This document shows, piece after piece, positions 53,901 through 60,984 of a DNA stretch of 64,000 nucleotides. The stretch spans positions 62,001-126,000 of the forward strand of contig NZ_DATMFT010000017.1 in NCBI RefSeq assembly GCF_035556095.1. The letters are read 5' to 3'. Each line of letters begins with the position of its first letter. Within the stretch, counting starts at the first letter, position 1. Both the position numbers and the translations under genes were made by a program. The DNA comes from Parapedobacter sp035556095 (GTDB taxonomy: Bacteria > Bacteroidota > Bacteroidia > Sphingobacteriales > Sphingobacteriaceae). Below the pieces are notes generated by a model. The model searched no databases, was not told the origin of the DNA, and saw only the letters and a program-made list of their open reading frames with translations.

Positions 53901-54130
53901 GTGTTTATAACGGTAACTGTAACCCCCTCGAGAGGAAGGTTTGCGTCGTCGGTGACCACTCCGCTGATTACTTCTTGGTGAGGATTATTTGCGCCGCCAT
54001 GGTGTCCCAATATATGTATCGGGAGAGGCAGGGATTCTAGGGGTAGCAACATCGGTAAAAGTAGCGCTAAAACCGTGAAATGCCAGCGTTTTTGGAGCCC
54101 GGAGCTCGCTGATTTAGAATTATATTCCAT
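50984..54130 (-). CDS. SusC/RagA-family TonB-dependent outer-membrane transporter (susC3)
   Basis: A 1048-aa outer-membrane transporter from the ATG at 54128-54130 (MEYNSKSASSGLQKRWHFTVLALLLPMLLPL as signal region); an in-frame start 26 codons upstream lacks signal-peptide character. The carboxypeptidase-D-like domain (ISGVVTDDANLPLEGVTVTVINTG), LEEVVIVGYGTQKKSTLTGAIASI junction, plug (LVDGIERDLTYIDPNEIESITILKDASSTAIFGVRGANGVILVTTKRG) and barrel ending in RMFNFGVNFIF are all present; no STN domain is seen. It pairs with susD3 and should import an oligosaccharide, probably one containing rhamnose given the GH78 gene. A 127-base gap to the upstream transporter gene may hold a promoter. Confidence 0.95.
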   Translation of the reverse strand: MEYNSKSASSGLQKRWHFTVLALLLPMLLPLESLPLPIHILGHHGGANNPHQEVISGVVTDDANLPLEGVTVTVINTGVSSATTVEGTYSIVAAAGDTLRFSAVGYSPAEIEVGNRTVINVTLQSDQSALEEVVIVGYGTQKKSTLTGAIASISTKEIKQSPAANLAVTLAGRLPGLTAIQRSGEPGRDLTQLFVRGQGTINAQNPIILVDGIERDLTYIDPNEIESITILKDASSTAIFGVRGANGVILVTTKRGTSDVPEISFTTEVSAQDFPRFPSLVSSYDYARTRNLMQRNDGMGDAFSEEILEHYRLGDDPVRFPNTDWKGILLRDYSTQQRYNFNVSGAGQRVNYFVNAGYLNQGGMFNTEEDLSYNPSFKLDRYNFRSNVDIRLTKSLKAMLNLGGYLEKQNMPAGIYNDLDFLSDVSPALHILAQLTVDQNATVPGPLTPEGEVVTWQGGFYPPYGSLNRSGYVQQTRNNIMATFGLEQDLNWFVEGLSAKAWMSFDSKTTNNMMANREYLKLVQIIEPTADGGYTVRFQNMGDSKTTPLSLSGARYFTTLSNFQGYLNYANSVGKHNFTGLLMYQQQKNIIDAQLPYNLRGISNRITYGYDSRYFAEFNMGYNGSEQFKKGRRFGFFPAFSVAWMISNESFMDDVSFLNNLKVRASYGRVGNDRIGSRRFLYLDDVQVGGGGYSSSLGLGQRVTTRLLKNEALQWEVANKVNVGVDLKVFNAIDVTVDVYQERRDNILRNRGTIPVLNGLPTSVLPPVNIGVVENKGYEIELNYKKAINSDLSILGKLNLNYATNRQVFADEPLLDESFAYQYRQTGFRIGQNFGYLVDRYFTDEEDIANSPKQNISGHEPRPGDFKYVDVNNDNVIDEKDVSPIGYSSVPEYQFGVALNVVYKAVDVSVLLQGVSNVSQYYGGWGVFSTGHNNFRERHLESWTEERVANGDPIRYPRLTTQTNPNEIQNSFFINDGSYLRIKNVEVGYTFPQLWSKKIGAKNLRLYANGLNLVTWDRLPVNDFDPEVTSIFTYPITRMFNFGVNFIF

Positions 54131-54257
54131 AATTTTTAATTTTAAGATTAGTACCGGCAGGTGCCAGGATCGCTCTGCACACCCAATGTGTCTGTAATTG
54201 TGTCGCATAGTGACATTGTTTCATAATTTGACGTTAGTTAATCTGGTATAAAATTGG

Positions 54258-55505
54258 CTATGTTGGATTCATCTGGTTAGTTTTAAAGCCATCTATGGCA
54301 AAATACACGATATATAGATAACAAATAAGGGGTAAGCAAAAGGAAACACCCCAATCGAAACGATCGATTAACAATCCCTGTAGATAAGGAATCACGGCAC
54401 CGCCCACGATTGCGGAAGAAAGTAAACCAGACGCCCGGGTAGTGTAAGCTCCTAACCCTTGAATCGAAAGTGAGAATATAATAGCAAACATAACGGCATT
54501 GCATAATCCGACGCCGACCATGCTCCAAACGGCTACATAACCCGAGGATACAATGGAAAGTATAATCAATGCAACGGAAGCCCCACCTACCCAACGGAGT
54601 ACGATAGGTGACTTGACGCTTTTGAGCACCATCGCTCCAATCAATCTTCCAATCAACATTCCGCCCCAATAAAAAGCCACGTAATTATTAGCCCGGTGCT
54701 CTTCGATATGCAGCCGGTCTGCAACATAATTGGTGAGGAACGTACCAATAGCAACCTCGGCACCCACATACATGAATATGCCCACAAGGCCAAAATTTAA
54801 GTTGCGGAACGAGAAAATTCCCCGTTGAGCCGGACCATCCGTGGGCGACAACCGCGTCACATGATTGCTAATCTTTGGCAAGGAGAGCAAAGAAACCAGC
54901 AATGCGATGAGAAACAAGACTCCACCTATTGCCAAGTAGGGTATACTGACAGCATCGCTCGATGCATTGGATTCGGATAACCTGGACAGGATAAAGTGGG
55001 CCCCGAAAAGAGGGGCTACCGTAGTACCGATGGAACCCACACCTTGTATCAGCGTGAGCCGCGACGAGGCAGTTTCGGGCTTTCCAAGCAAGGTAATATA
55101 TGGATTTGCCGCTACCTGCAATAGTACTATTCCAATAGCAAGCACAAACAAAGCACCAAGGAAAAGGGCGTACTGATGTAATAAAGCGGCCGGAAAAAAC
55201 AACAATGCTCCCACCCCAGCTATCGCAAAACCGAATACCATTCCTCGTTTATAACCGACCTTCTCGACAATCCTTCCGGCGGGGATGGACATTACCGCAT
55301 AAGTGAGGAAGAAGTAGAATTGCACTAACGACGACTCCGCGTAGTTTAGCGTGAACCCGGTTTTAAAAAATGGCACCAACGTGTCGTTCAAGCAGGTGAT
55401 GAACCCCATCATGAAATACAGCACAGCCAATGCAATCAGCGCCGGTGTGTAGCGCCGTCCGTTGGTATCGCCCGTTATCGGATCATTTATCGTTGTGATC
55501 GCCAT
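54258..55505 (-). CDS. FucP-type sugar:H+ symporter (MFS)
   Basis: A 415-aa inner-membrane protein with 12 predicted helices. ALAVLYFMMGFITCLNDTLVPFFKTGFTLNYAESSLVQFYFFLTYAVMSIPAG, LQVAANPYITLLGKPETASSRLTLIQGVGSIGTTVAPLFG and MYVGAEVAIGTFLTNYV are the marks of the FucP/GluP branch of the major facilitator superfamily, which imports fucose, glucose, galactose or similar sugars. It lies 10 bases after the AGE-family epimerase gene. The pair suggests import of a hexose or rhamnose followed by isomerisation; the exact sugar cannot be read from the sequence. Confidence 0.9.
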   Translation of the reverse strand: MAITTINDPITGDTNGRRYTPALIALAVLYFMMGFITCLNDTLVPFFKTGFTLNYAESSLVQFYFFLTYAVMSIPAGRIVEKVGYKRGMVFGFAIAGVGALLFFPAALLHQYALFLGALFVLAIGIVLLQVAANPYITLLGKPETASSRLTLIQGVGSIGTTVAPLFGAHFILSRLSESNASSDAVSIPYLAIGGVLFLIALLVSLLSLPKISNHVTRLSPTDGPAQRGIFSFRNLNFGLVGIFMYVGAEVAIGTFLTNYVADRLHIEEHRANNYVAFYWGGMLIGRLIGAMVLKSVKSPIVLRWVGGASVALIILSIVSSGYVAVWSMVGVGLCNAVMFAIIFSLSIQGLGAYTTRASGLLSSAIVGGAVIPYLQGLLIDRFDWGVSFCLPLICYLYIVYFAIDGFKTNQMNPT

Positions 55506-55515
55506 ATCCGTTTTC

Positions 55516-56706
55516 TTATATTACCACAGCCTGTTGCTTCGCCGAAATGGCCTCCATCGTTTTCCACAGCTGAAACAATCCCCGCGGCACATGGAAACAC
55601 CCTTTCCATTTACCACCTTTCAGCGGAAGGAGCACCTCGCCGCGGCGATTGAGGTAACCGTACCATTCGCCGCCTTCCGCATCCGGAAAATGGGACCACG
55701 TGTAGTCATGAAGTTTATTGAACCACCGGGCACACCGCTCATCGCCGGTATGCAGGTATCCTTTTGCAAAGGCAATCATTGCCTCGATATGTACCCACCA
55801 CAGTTTTTGGTCCCACTCCAATTGCTGCATCGGCTTCCCTTTTACATCCAGGAAGTAAAAGATGCCACCATGCTTTCTATCCCAGCCATATTCGACAAGC
55901 TGTACGGCGATGTCGGTAGCTTTCTTCACCAATGCGGTGTCACCGATGCGTTTGGCAAGATCCATTACAAACCACATCGCTTCTAAACCGTGGCCGGGAT
56001 TAACCAGCCGACCTTCAAACGAATCGGAAAACCGGCCATCAGCGGTAACGTTCTCCAGAACAACACTGAGTCCTTGTTGGTAGAACGTATCCATAACGGC
56101 TTGGATACCGTAGCGGATGGTGTCGTCCACCAGACTCGGTTCAATCAAGTGTTCGATCTCGAGTACCAGGTTACATAGAATCATGGGCAGTGCAAAATTC
56201 TGCAATGGCCGTGTATCCGGATATTGCTTATTGTATTTTCCCTTTGGATCGGACCGGCGTTTCAAGATATTATGAAACGTGGCTTTTGCAAGTGCTGCGT
56301 AGCTGTCTTGTCCCGTAGCTTTATATAACTGCCCGAAAGCCATCGCCGCAAAACAGTCTGAAAAGATGTTATACGGCTGCACCAAGGGCTTGCCTTCCCG
56401 GTTTAGGGCGAAATACCAGTTTCCCTCGCCATCCGTACCATGGGCTTCGAGGAAATTAGCACCGACCAGTGCTGCCTCAAGCCATGCTGGCCGCTTTTCA
56501 ACGGTATTATAAAGCATCGCCAATGTCCAAACTTGCCGGGCCTGCAGCCAAATGAATTTATCAGTATCATAAACACAACCTGCCTCATCCAAGCAGGTGA
56601 AATAACCTCCATACTCGTTATCGAGCGAATTAGACAACCAAAAAGGAATTACATCGGTTAACAATTGGCGTTTATATAAGTCCGCCAGCGCATCAGCATT
56701 TGTCAT
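55516..56706 (-). CDS. AGE-family sugar epimerase/isomerase
   Basis: A 396-aa cytoplasmic (alpha/alpha)6-barrel protein of the N-acylglucosamine 2-epimerase/cellobiose 2-epimerase superfamily. LYKRQLLTDVIPFWLSNSLDNEYGGYFTCLDEAG at the N-terminus, KFIWLQARQVWTLAMLY, GRLVNPGHGLEAMWFVMD with the conserved catalytic-site His, and QKLWWVHIEAMIAFA with the second His region are visible. The ATG at 56704-56706 has GGAAAAAT before it; a GTG five codons upstream (56721) is an alternative. The family interconverts GlcNAc/ManNAc, glucose/mannose ends of oligosaccharides, or ketose/aldose pairs. It is the first gene of the Region 4 operon, divergent from the ROK regulator. Confidence 0.88.
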   Translation of the reverse strand: MTNADALADLYKRQLLTDVIPFWLSNSLDNEYGGYFTCLDEAGCVYDTDKFIWLQARQVWTLAMLYNTVEKRPAWLEAALVGANFLEAHGTDGEGNWYFALNREGKPLVQPYNIFSDCFAAMAFGQLYKATGQDSYAALAKATFHNILKRRSDPKGKYNKQYPDTRPLQNFALPMILCNLVLEIEHLIEPSLVDDTIRYGIQAVMDTFYQQGLSVVLENVTADGRFSDSFEGRLVNPGHGLEAMWFVMDLAKRIGDTALVKKATDIAVQLVEYGWDRKHGGIFYFLDVKGKPMQQLEWDQKLWWVHIEAMIAFAKGYLHTGDERCARWFNKLHDYTWSHFPDAEGGEWYGYLNRRGEVLLPLKGGKWKGCFHVPRGLFQLWKTMEAISAKQQAVVI

Positions 56707-56946
56707 ATTTTTCCAGTTCACAATAATGAATATGGCTTATAATTTATGACTGCTAAATAAAAATATATATTTTAATAATCCAAATTAATTTTAAATTATT
56801 TTTTTAATTACTTACGTTTTATTAATTTATTTCGTTAATAAATGGCGATTGCTCCGTCAGAATAACCGATGAAGTTTCCCCGACAGGAAAAATAGGGTTA
56901 TTTAACGGCGCTCCTATTGTCAATTTTTAATTTTTTTAAAAAAGCC

Positions 56947-56954
56947 TATATTTG
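56947..56954 (+). promoter_or_regulatory. -7 box of the ROK regulator gene
   Basis: TATATTTG is an exact TAnnTTTG match 24 bases before the ROK start codon; the nearest TTG upstream is 27 bases away, so a -33 element is weak. Transcription near 56961 rules out the in-frame TTG at 56952 as start. The 250-base divergent region is very AT-rich and also has a near match (TTAATTTG on the minus strand, 56781-56788) that may serve the epimerase operon. Confidence 0.5.
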
Positions 56955-56978
56955 CATACCGAAGGTAATACATATCCA

Positions 56979-58208
56979 ATGACAACGACTTTCTTTGACG
57001 AACTGCACGGGGCCGAACTTTCAGGTGTGGCCTTCAAAAATGTGCGACTCAAAAAACAGATACTGGCCCATTTCGCAAATGAGGGGACCACAACGCTTGC
57101 TGACCTTAGTAAAGAGCTCAACGCGAGTATACCGAAGATAAGCGACCTCGTTAACGGACTCATTGCCGATGGGCTGGCCAAGGACTATGGAAAATCAGAT
57201 TCGGGTGTCGGCCGCAGGCCAAATTTGTATGGTCTGGAGCCCGATTCAGCATTCTTTGTCGGTGTGGAGGTGAAAAACTTCCAGGTAAACATCGGCCTTA
57301 TGGATTTCAAGCGCAACCTGATAAAGACTCGACAGGGAATCCCATATGCATTGAACAATACCGAAGATTCATTGCAAGCGTTATGTGCGATCATCGAAGA
57401 TTTCATTAAAACAAGTTCCGTGGAACGGGAGAAAGTACTCGGAATCGGCGTTAACCTAGGTGGGCGCATCAATTACAAAACAGGATACAGCTACAGTTTC
57501 TTTAACTTCCACGAAGACCCACTAAGCAAAATCATAGAGGCGTCTATAGGTATCCATACCTTCCTGGAAAATGATTCACGGGCCATGGCTTATGGCGAAT
57601 TCTGCAGCGGAGCGGTACGTGAAGAAAAAGATGTGCTTTTTGTGAATCTGGACCACGGCATCGGTATGGGTATTATGGTAAATGGGCAACTCTATTACGG
57701 CAAATCCGGCTTTGCGGGCGAGCTCGGACACATACCGACATTCAACAACGAAATCCTCTGCCACTGCGGAAAAAAAGGCTGTCTGGAAACGGAAGCTTCG
57801 GGAGAAGCGATCACCCGGATATTCAAGGAGCGACTCAATAAAGGGGCAACTAGCATCGTCACAAATAAACGTCCGTCGCCGGAAGAGATCAAATTGGAAG
57901 ACATCATCGAGGCCGCTAATAATGACGACACCTTAGCCATCGAGCTCATTACCGAAGCCGGCGAAAAGATCGGCAAGGGCATGGCCACGTTGGTTAACCT
58001 CTTCAATCCCGAATTGATCATCCTTGGCGGCGCACTAGCATCAACGGGCGATTACATCCGGTTGCCCATTAAAAATGCGTTGAACAAATACTCGCTTAGC
58101 TTGGTCAACAACGATTCGCAGATGATCATCTCTAAACTGGGGCAAAAGGCCGGCGTTATAGGCGCCTGCCTGTTGGTGCGCGACCGCTTACTTGCTATTA
58201 CTTCATAG
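56979..58208 (+). CDS. ROK-family transcriptional regulator (NagC/XylR type)
   Basis: A 409-aa protein with an N-terminal winged helix-turn-helix (about residues 15-75: KKQILAHFANEGTTTLADLSKELNASIPKISDLVNGLIADGL) followed by a sugar-kinase-like ROK domain. The ROK signature with zinc ligands is clear (GELGHIPTFNNEILCHCGKKGCLETEASG), as are FLENDSRAMAYGE and LDHGIGMGIMVNG. Together with the HTH this makes it a sugar-responsive regulator rather than a free kinase. It diverges from the epimerase-transporter-susCD-GH78 operon and is the only regulator in that locus, so it probably represses or activates it in response to an imported sugar. Confidence 0.9.
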   Translation: MTTTFFDELHGAELSGVAFKNVRLKKQILAHFANEGTTTLADLSKELNASIPKISDLVNGLIADGLAKDYGKSDSGVGRRPNLYGLEPDSAFFVGVEVKNFQVNIGLMDFKRNLIKTRQGIPYALNNTEDSLQALCAIIEDFIKTSSVEREKVLGIGVNLGGRINYKTGYSYSFFNFHEDPLSKIIEASIGIHTFLENDSRAMAYGEFCSGAVREEKDVLFVNLDHGIGMGIMVNGQLYYGKSGFAGELGHIPTFNNEILCHCGKKGCLETEASGEAITRIFKERLNKGATSIVTNKRPSPEEIKLEDIIEAANNDDTLAIELITEAGEKIGKGMATLVNLFNPELIILGGALASTGDYIRLPIKNALNKYSLSLVNNDSQMIISKLGQKAGVIGACLLVRDRLLAITS

Positions 58209-58220
58209 CGCGTGGCGCCC

Positions 58221-58259
58221 AAAAAAAAACAGGCACCCCCTAATCGGAAGTGCCTGTTT
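58221..58259 (-). terminator. Terminator of the DUF6266/DUF5675 operon
   Basis: AAACAGGCAC (58227-58236) pairs with GTGCCTGTTT (58250-58259). On the minus strand the stem is followed by nine T. It lies 20 bases past the 57-aa gene; on the plus strand it may also end the ROK gene, with a shorter T-run. Confidence 0.8.
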
Positions 58260-58278
58260 GGCCAACGCTTCCTTTTAG

Positions 58279-58452
58279 CTAACGCCTCCGCGTGCAGCGC
58301 TGCAGCAGCCAGCTTACCGCGAAACTCACCGCCGCGCCGATGGCGGCCAGTACAGCAGTTTTCACCACGTCGTGTATGCCCAGCTGGGCCAATACGCTCA
58401 GTAGCGTGCCGCCGCCTGTGCCGATGCCGAGCCGGGCGTTAGTCGTTTTCAT
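58279..58452 (-). CDS. Small membrane protein, holin-like (57 aa)
   Basis: The minus strand from ATG (58450-58452) to TAG (58279-58281) encodes 57 residues. It begins MKTTNARLGIGTGGGTLLSVLA and has one hydrophobic segment (about residues 30-50, VKTAVLAAIGAAVSFAVSWLL) with a strongly basic tail ending RCTRRR. Its start overlaps the end of the preceding 76-aa gene by 14 bases (GATGAAAACGACTAA), which suggests coupled translation, and it ends just before the operon terminator. Size, Gly-rich start, membrane helix and basic tail resemble small phage holins, but no family is recognised. It is short enough to be missed by many gene finders. Confidence 0.6.
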   Translation of the reverse strand: MKTTNARLGIGTGGGTLLSVLAQLGIHDVVKTAVLAAIGAAVSFAVSWLLQRCTRRR

Positions 58453-58669
58453 CGGCAGCTCCTTCCTCGTTTCGTACGCCGCCTTCCACCGCCTCCAGCA
58501 CCCCGAGTGCCAGGGCGAGGTAACGCGCCACGACCACCACCTTGGGCGGCAGCTTCACCGGCGAGGCAATGATGAGTTGGCTGGCCAACGCCAGCGTTTC
58601 CTTGATCCTGTCGTAAAGTGTCGTCTCCCGCTCTTTGGGGAGATCGACTGTTTTTGTTGTTTCTTGCAT
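58439..58669 (-). CDS. Small hypothetical protein (76 aa) with hydrophobic centre
   Basis: A 76-aa protein, MQETTKTVDLPKERETTLYD at the start, then a moderately hydrophobic stretch from about 28 to 60 (LASQLIIASPVKLPP, VVVVARYLALALGVLEAVEG) and an acidic tail ending AADEND. It may bind or cross a membrane. No family is recognised. It lies 76 bases after the DUF5675 gene and overlaps the 57-aa membrane protein gene, so the two are probably made together. Confidence 0.55.
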   Translation of the reverse strand: MQETTKTVDLPKERETTLYDRIKETLALASQLIIASPVKLPPKVVVVARYLALALGVLEAVEGGVRNEEGAADEND

Positions 58670-58745
58670 ATTTTTTAAGTTTTCTGTTTTGGCTTATCGC
58701 AACGCGTCTGCATACTCCCTACGCCAGGCCGCTTTTGCGATCATC

Positions 58746-59204
58746 CTAAAACCCTACCTCATTTTCCACGACCAGCCTGGTATTTCCTTGCTGAATCTCT
58801 TCCACCAACAGCGGGTACACGTACTTATACGCCGCTTCCGAGCCCATCACTTGGTAATCTCCATCCAGCCGTTGCCAATACGACCCCGTGAGCGGGCATC
58901 CCGCCGTTTCCGTATGGTAGTTTCCGATATGGATAAACACCAGCTGGAAGCTGGGTATTTCGGTAATCTCCACCATGCCCTCGTGCAGCTTCGGGAAGCG
59001 CTTGGCATACCTGGTGTTCATGCCCGACCAATGGTTGAGCGAGAGGCCATATTCGCCTTCGGGGATACAGGTCATCCCCGCGACCTTCTCCTCACGGACA
59101 CGGTCTTCCAACAGATAGCAGCAGAAAAGGCCGCCGATGTAGAGGTGGCTGAGGGTACTGTGCTTCCCCTCGGCCACGCGTCTGATTTCAATTTGCTTAC
59201 TCAT
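58746..59204 (-). CDS. DUF5675-family protein
   Basis: A 152-aa protein without signal peptide. The pattern IEIRRVAEGKHSTLSHLYIGGLFCCYLLEDRVREEKVAGMTCIPEGEYGL, NTRYAKRFP, EITEIPSFQLVFIHIGNYHTETAGCPLTGSYW is that of DUF5675 (PF18925), a small beta-rich family of unknown biochemistry that is frequent in Bacteroidota and in phage-like loci. The His/Cys pair in FIHIGNYHTETAGCPL recalls the HxxG...C layout of L,D-transpeptidase-like folds, which would suit a cell-wall role; that is inference. Its start overlaps the DUF6266 stop by 8 bases. Confidence 0.8.
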   Translation of the reverse strand: MSKQIEIRRVAEGKHSTLSHLYIGGLFCCYLLEDRVREEKVAGMTCIPEGEYGLSLNHWSGMNTRYAKRFPKLHEGMVEITEIPSFQLVFIHIGNYHTETAGCPLTGSYWQRLDGDYQVMGSEAAYKYVYPLLVEEIQQGNTRLVVENEVGF

Positions 59205-59841
59205 CTTCGATCCTTATTTTCCCCAAGAACTGGCTGTCTGAAAACCGGGCGAGGTTACGCTCGGCCACAAAAGCATATACCAGCCATTCGCTGCCGGCGG
59301 GTTCTGCCGATATATCCACCGAGGCGGAACCTGTATGGCGATGGCTTTCGCCCACCAACAGGTGTTTGGTAGACTCCTGGTAAGCCAGCACAAAAACCCG
59401 GTCATCGCCGAAGGCCAGGCTTTGGGGTGCACCGGTATTCCACGAAACCCGCAGCTGTCCGTCCGTGTACGACGAAATAGTAGCCCCCAAGAGCCGTGAG
59501 AGGCCCCCCTGGCTTAGCCTAACCTCCGCCGGATTAATGGCGATATCGGGATATTGCCCAACAATGGCGTAGCGCGTGAGGTGGGATACCGCACGGTTCA
59601 ACGAACCCGTTTTATTCCTCCCGTTGGTTTTGTTTGAAAAACCGAGGTATACGATTTCGCGCAGTGGCGTGAGGAAATCCATCGCCATCGCCAGTTTCGC
59701 CCGGGCTTCCAGTTGCTTGGCCGTCGGCGGTTTGGATGATTTCCGCGGCCGGCTCCGTAGGTAGTAGCCCGTGGTGCCCTTGCAGGCCACGACGTCACCT
59801 ACCCTGCCCGAGAAGGTGAACAAGTCGATTAATTTTGCCAT
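59197..59841 (-). CDS. DUF6266-family protein, copy 2
   Basis: A 214-aa protein of the DUF6266 family. The N-terminus MAKLIDLFTFSGRVGDVVACKGTTGYYLRSRP shows the family start (a G/S-rich SGKVG motif followed by a conserved basic segment), then a helical part (SKPPTAKQLEARAKLAMAMDFLTPLREIVYLGF) and a beta-rich second half (QLRVSWNTGAPQSLAFGDDRVFVLAYQ). No signal peptide. DUF6266 has no known function. Its neighbour copy 1 shares the layout but little sequence beyond the N-terminus. A strong hairpin separates the two. Confidence 0.8.
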   Translation of the reverse strand: MAKLIDLFTFSGRVGDVVACKGTTGYYLRSRPRKSSKPPTAKQLEARAKLAMAMDFLTPLREIVYLGFSNKTNGRNKTGSLNRAVSHLTRYAIVGQYPDIAINPAEVRLSQGGLSRLLGATISSYTDGQLRVSWNTGAPQSLAFGDDRVFVLAYQESTKHLLVGESHRHTGSASVDISAEPAGSEWLVYAFVAERNLARFSDSQFLGKIRIEDE

Positions 59842-59854
59842 GTCTATGTGTTTT

Positions 59855-59883
59855 AAAAACCGGGGCGGCGAACTCCGCCCCGG
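59855..59883 (-). terminator. GC-rich hairpin between the two DUF6266 genes
   Basis: CCGGGGCGG (59860-59868) and CCGCCCCGG (59875-59883) form a 9-bp GC stem with a 6-base loop, followed on the minus strand by TTTTTAAAAC. As a terminator or attenuator it would make copy 1 much more abundant than the genes after it. Confidence 0.7.
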
Positions 59884-59923
59884 TCGTGAAACTTCAATTG
59901 TTTACTGCCATGTGTATGGGCAC

Positions 59924-60559
59924 TTATACCAACGTATGCGACCCCAAATGGATGGTGGCCGATACCCATCCCTCCCGGCCCACGGCAAACACCCAGATGT
60001 CTGCCTCATTGCCGGCCATACCTTCGTCGAGCGGGATTTCCACCGTCCCTGCCGAGCGCAGCTCAACGGTATCGGATGTATAGAAGAGGTTTTGGGTATG
60101 GTCGTGCAGTAGCACGTACACCTCATCGTCGCCGTGGCCCGTAAAGCGGCGCACCGACGGGTTCCAGTTTACGGTAACCACGTCGGGGTCTAGCGTCACC
60201 GTGGCGTTGCGCAGTGGTGGCAGTGCCCCTTTACTGAATTTGACCTGTGCATAGTCGATCGCGAAATCGGGATATGTGCCGGTCACGGCCGGCAGGTTGA
60301 GCGCCATGGCCCTGTTAAAGATCGTGGCCCGTGAATCGTCCACGTTGGCCAGCCCGATCTCGAGCAGTCCTTTCAGGGGAAGCAGGAATTCGCCCATGAG
60401 TCCGAATCGCTGCTGTTGCGCCAACTGGGCTTCACTGAAAGGCTTCGTGCGCTTCTTGCTCAGCCCTCGCATGTAGGGGATGCTGCGCCAACTGCTGCCG
60501 ATGATGCTCCCCACTTTTCCGGAGAAGGTGCCGATGGCACCGTTTATGAATTTTGCCAT
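59924..60559 (-). CDS. DUF6266-family protein, copy 1
   Basis: A 211-aa protein, first of the cluster. MAKFINGAIGTFSGKVGSIIGSSWRSIPYMRGLSKKR is the typical DUF6266 N-terminus (SGKVGxxxGSSW). A helix (FSEAQLAQQQRFGLMGEFLLPLKGLLEIGL) is followed by VFNRAMALN-like and beta-rich segments (ATVTLDPDVVTVNWNPSVRRFTGHGDDEVYVLLHDHTQ). It has no signal peptide or membrane helix. Function is unknown. It follows a 425-base stretch of phased repeats and precedes copy 2, DUF5675 and two small membrane-type proteins. Confidence 0.8.
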   Translation of the reverse strand: MAKFINGAIGTFSGKVGSIIGSSWRSIPYMRGLSKKRTKPFSEAQLAQQQRFGLMGEFLLPLKGLLEIGLANVDDSRATIFNRAMALNLPAVTGTYPDFAIDYAQVKFSKGALPPLRNATVTLDPDVVTVNWNPSVRRFTGHGDDEVYVLLHDHTQNLFYTSDTVELRSAGTVEIPLDEGMAGNEADIWVFAVGREGWVSATIHLGSHTLV

Positions 60560-60662
60560 GTTATTTCTATTTTTTGATTAAACCATATGCCGGGGCGGAT
60601 ACCGCGGATTTCCGCTACCGGCATGGCAAACATCGGGCATTGCATACGGGAAACCCAGCCCA

Positions 60663-60707
60663 TGTCCGCAGGTGCCCGGAACTGTCCGGCGTTGTCCTGA
60701 AATGTCC
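60663..60707. repeat. Five TGTCC/TGCCC units spaced exactly 10 bases
   Basis: TGTCC stands at 60663, 60683, 60693 and 60703 and TGCCC at 60673, so five units repeat at 10-base steps. It lies about 105-145 bases upstream of the first DUF6266 gene within the gene-free stretch 60560-60984. The step matches one DNA helical turn, as in arrays of protein contacts on one face of the helix. Confidence 0.6.
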
Positions 60708-60763
60708 GCAACACATCGGCATATATGCTCCCGAATGCCCTTTTATCCGTGCTGTATGCTTGG

Positions 60764-60895
60764 TCGGAACCTGGACGGGGCTCAGACGGGATTTAAACGG
60801 GGATCGGAAGCGTGCCGGCCGTCCAAGTTCCGGCCAAGACCCGCCTAAGCCCCATCGAGACACCCAAGCCGATTACAGGCCGAGTACAAGCGGGG
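60764..60895. repeat. Degenerate 11-base repeats (ACGGGnnnnnn and CCAAGnCCGnn-like)
   Basis: ACGGG/ACGGG/ACGGG begin at 60775, 60786 and 60797 with AAGCG at 60808, an exact 11-base period; TCGGA at 60764 fits the same phase. From 60822 CCAAGTTCCGG, CCAAGACCCGC and CTAAGCCCCAT continue the 11-base step, with looser units to 60895. No convincing gene lies in this stretch. Confidence 0.5.
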
Positions 60896-60925
60896 CATAA
60901 AACAGGTTTACGCGGGATAGCACAC

Positions 60926-60963
60926 AAAAAAACCCGCCGGTACCGGAAGGCGGCGGGTTTTTT
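60926..60963 (-). terminator. Intrinsic terminator of the HTH gene (bidirectional)
   Basis: AAACCCGCCG (60930-60939) pairs with CGGCGGGTTT (60951-60960), with A7 before and T6 after, so T-runs follow the stem on both strands. On the minus strand it ends the HTH gene, 22 bases past its stop. Confidence 0.85.
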
Positions 60964-60984
60964 CAAATTGTCGCAAGGTGATTG

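Noticed and set aside
56979..58208. ROK protein as the missing MurNAc kinase
   Set aside because: It has an N-terminal DNA-binding domain and sits divergent to the rhamnose locus, 50 kb from murQ1, so a regulator is the better reading.
58635..59372. 245-codon plus-strand open frame opposite DUF5675 and DUF6266
   Set aside because: It lies fully antisense to two genes with clear family signatures, and its residues (many His, Arg, Pro) look like a shadow frame.
60615..60863. 82-codon minus-strand open frame in the repeat region before DUF6266
   Set aside because: It is made from the 10- and 11-base repeats, its Arg/Pro/Cys-rich sequence has no family look, and the repeat period is not a multiple of three.
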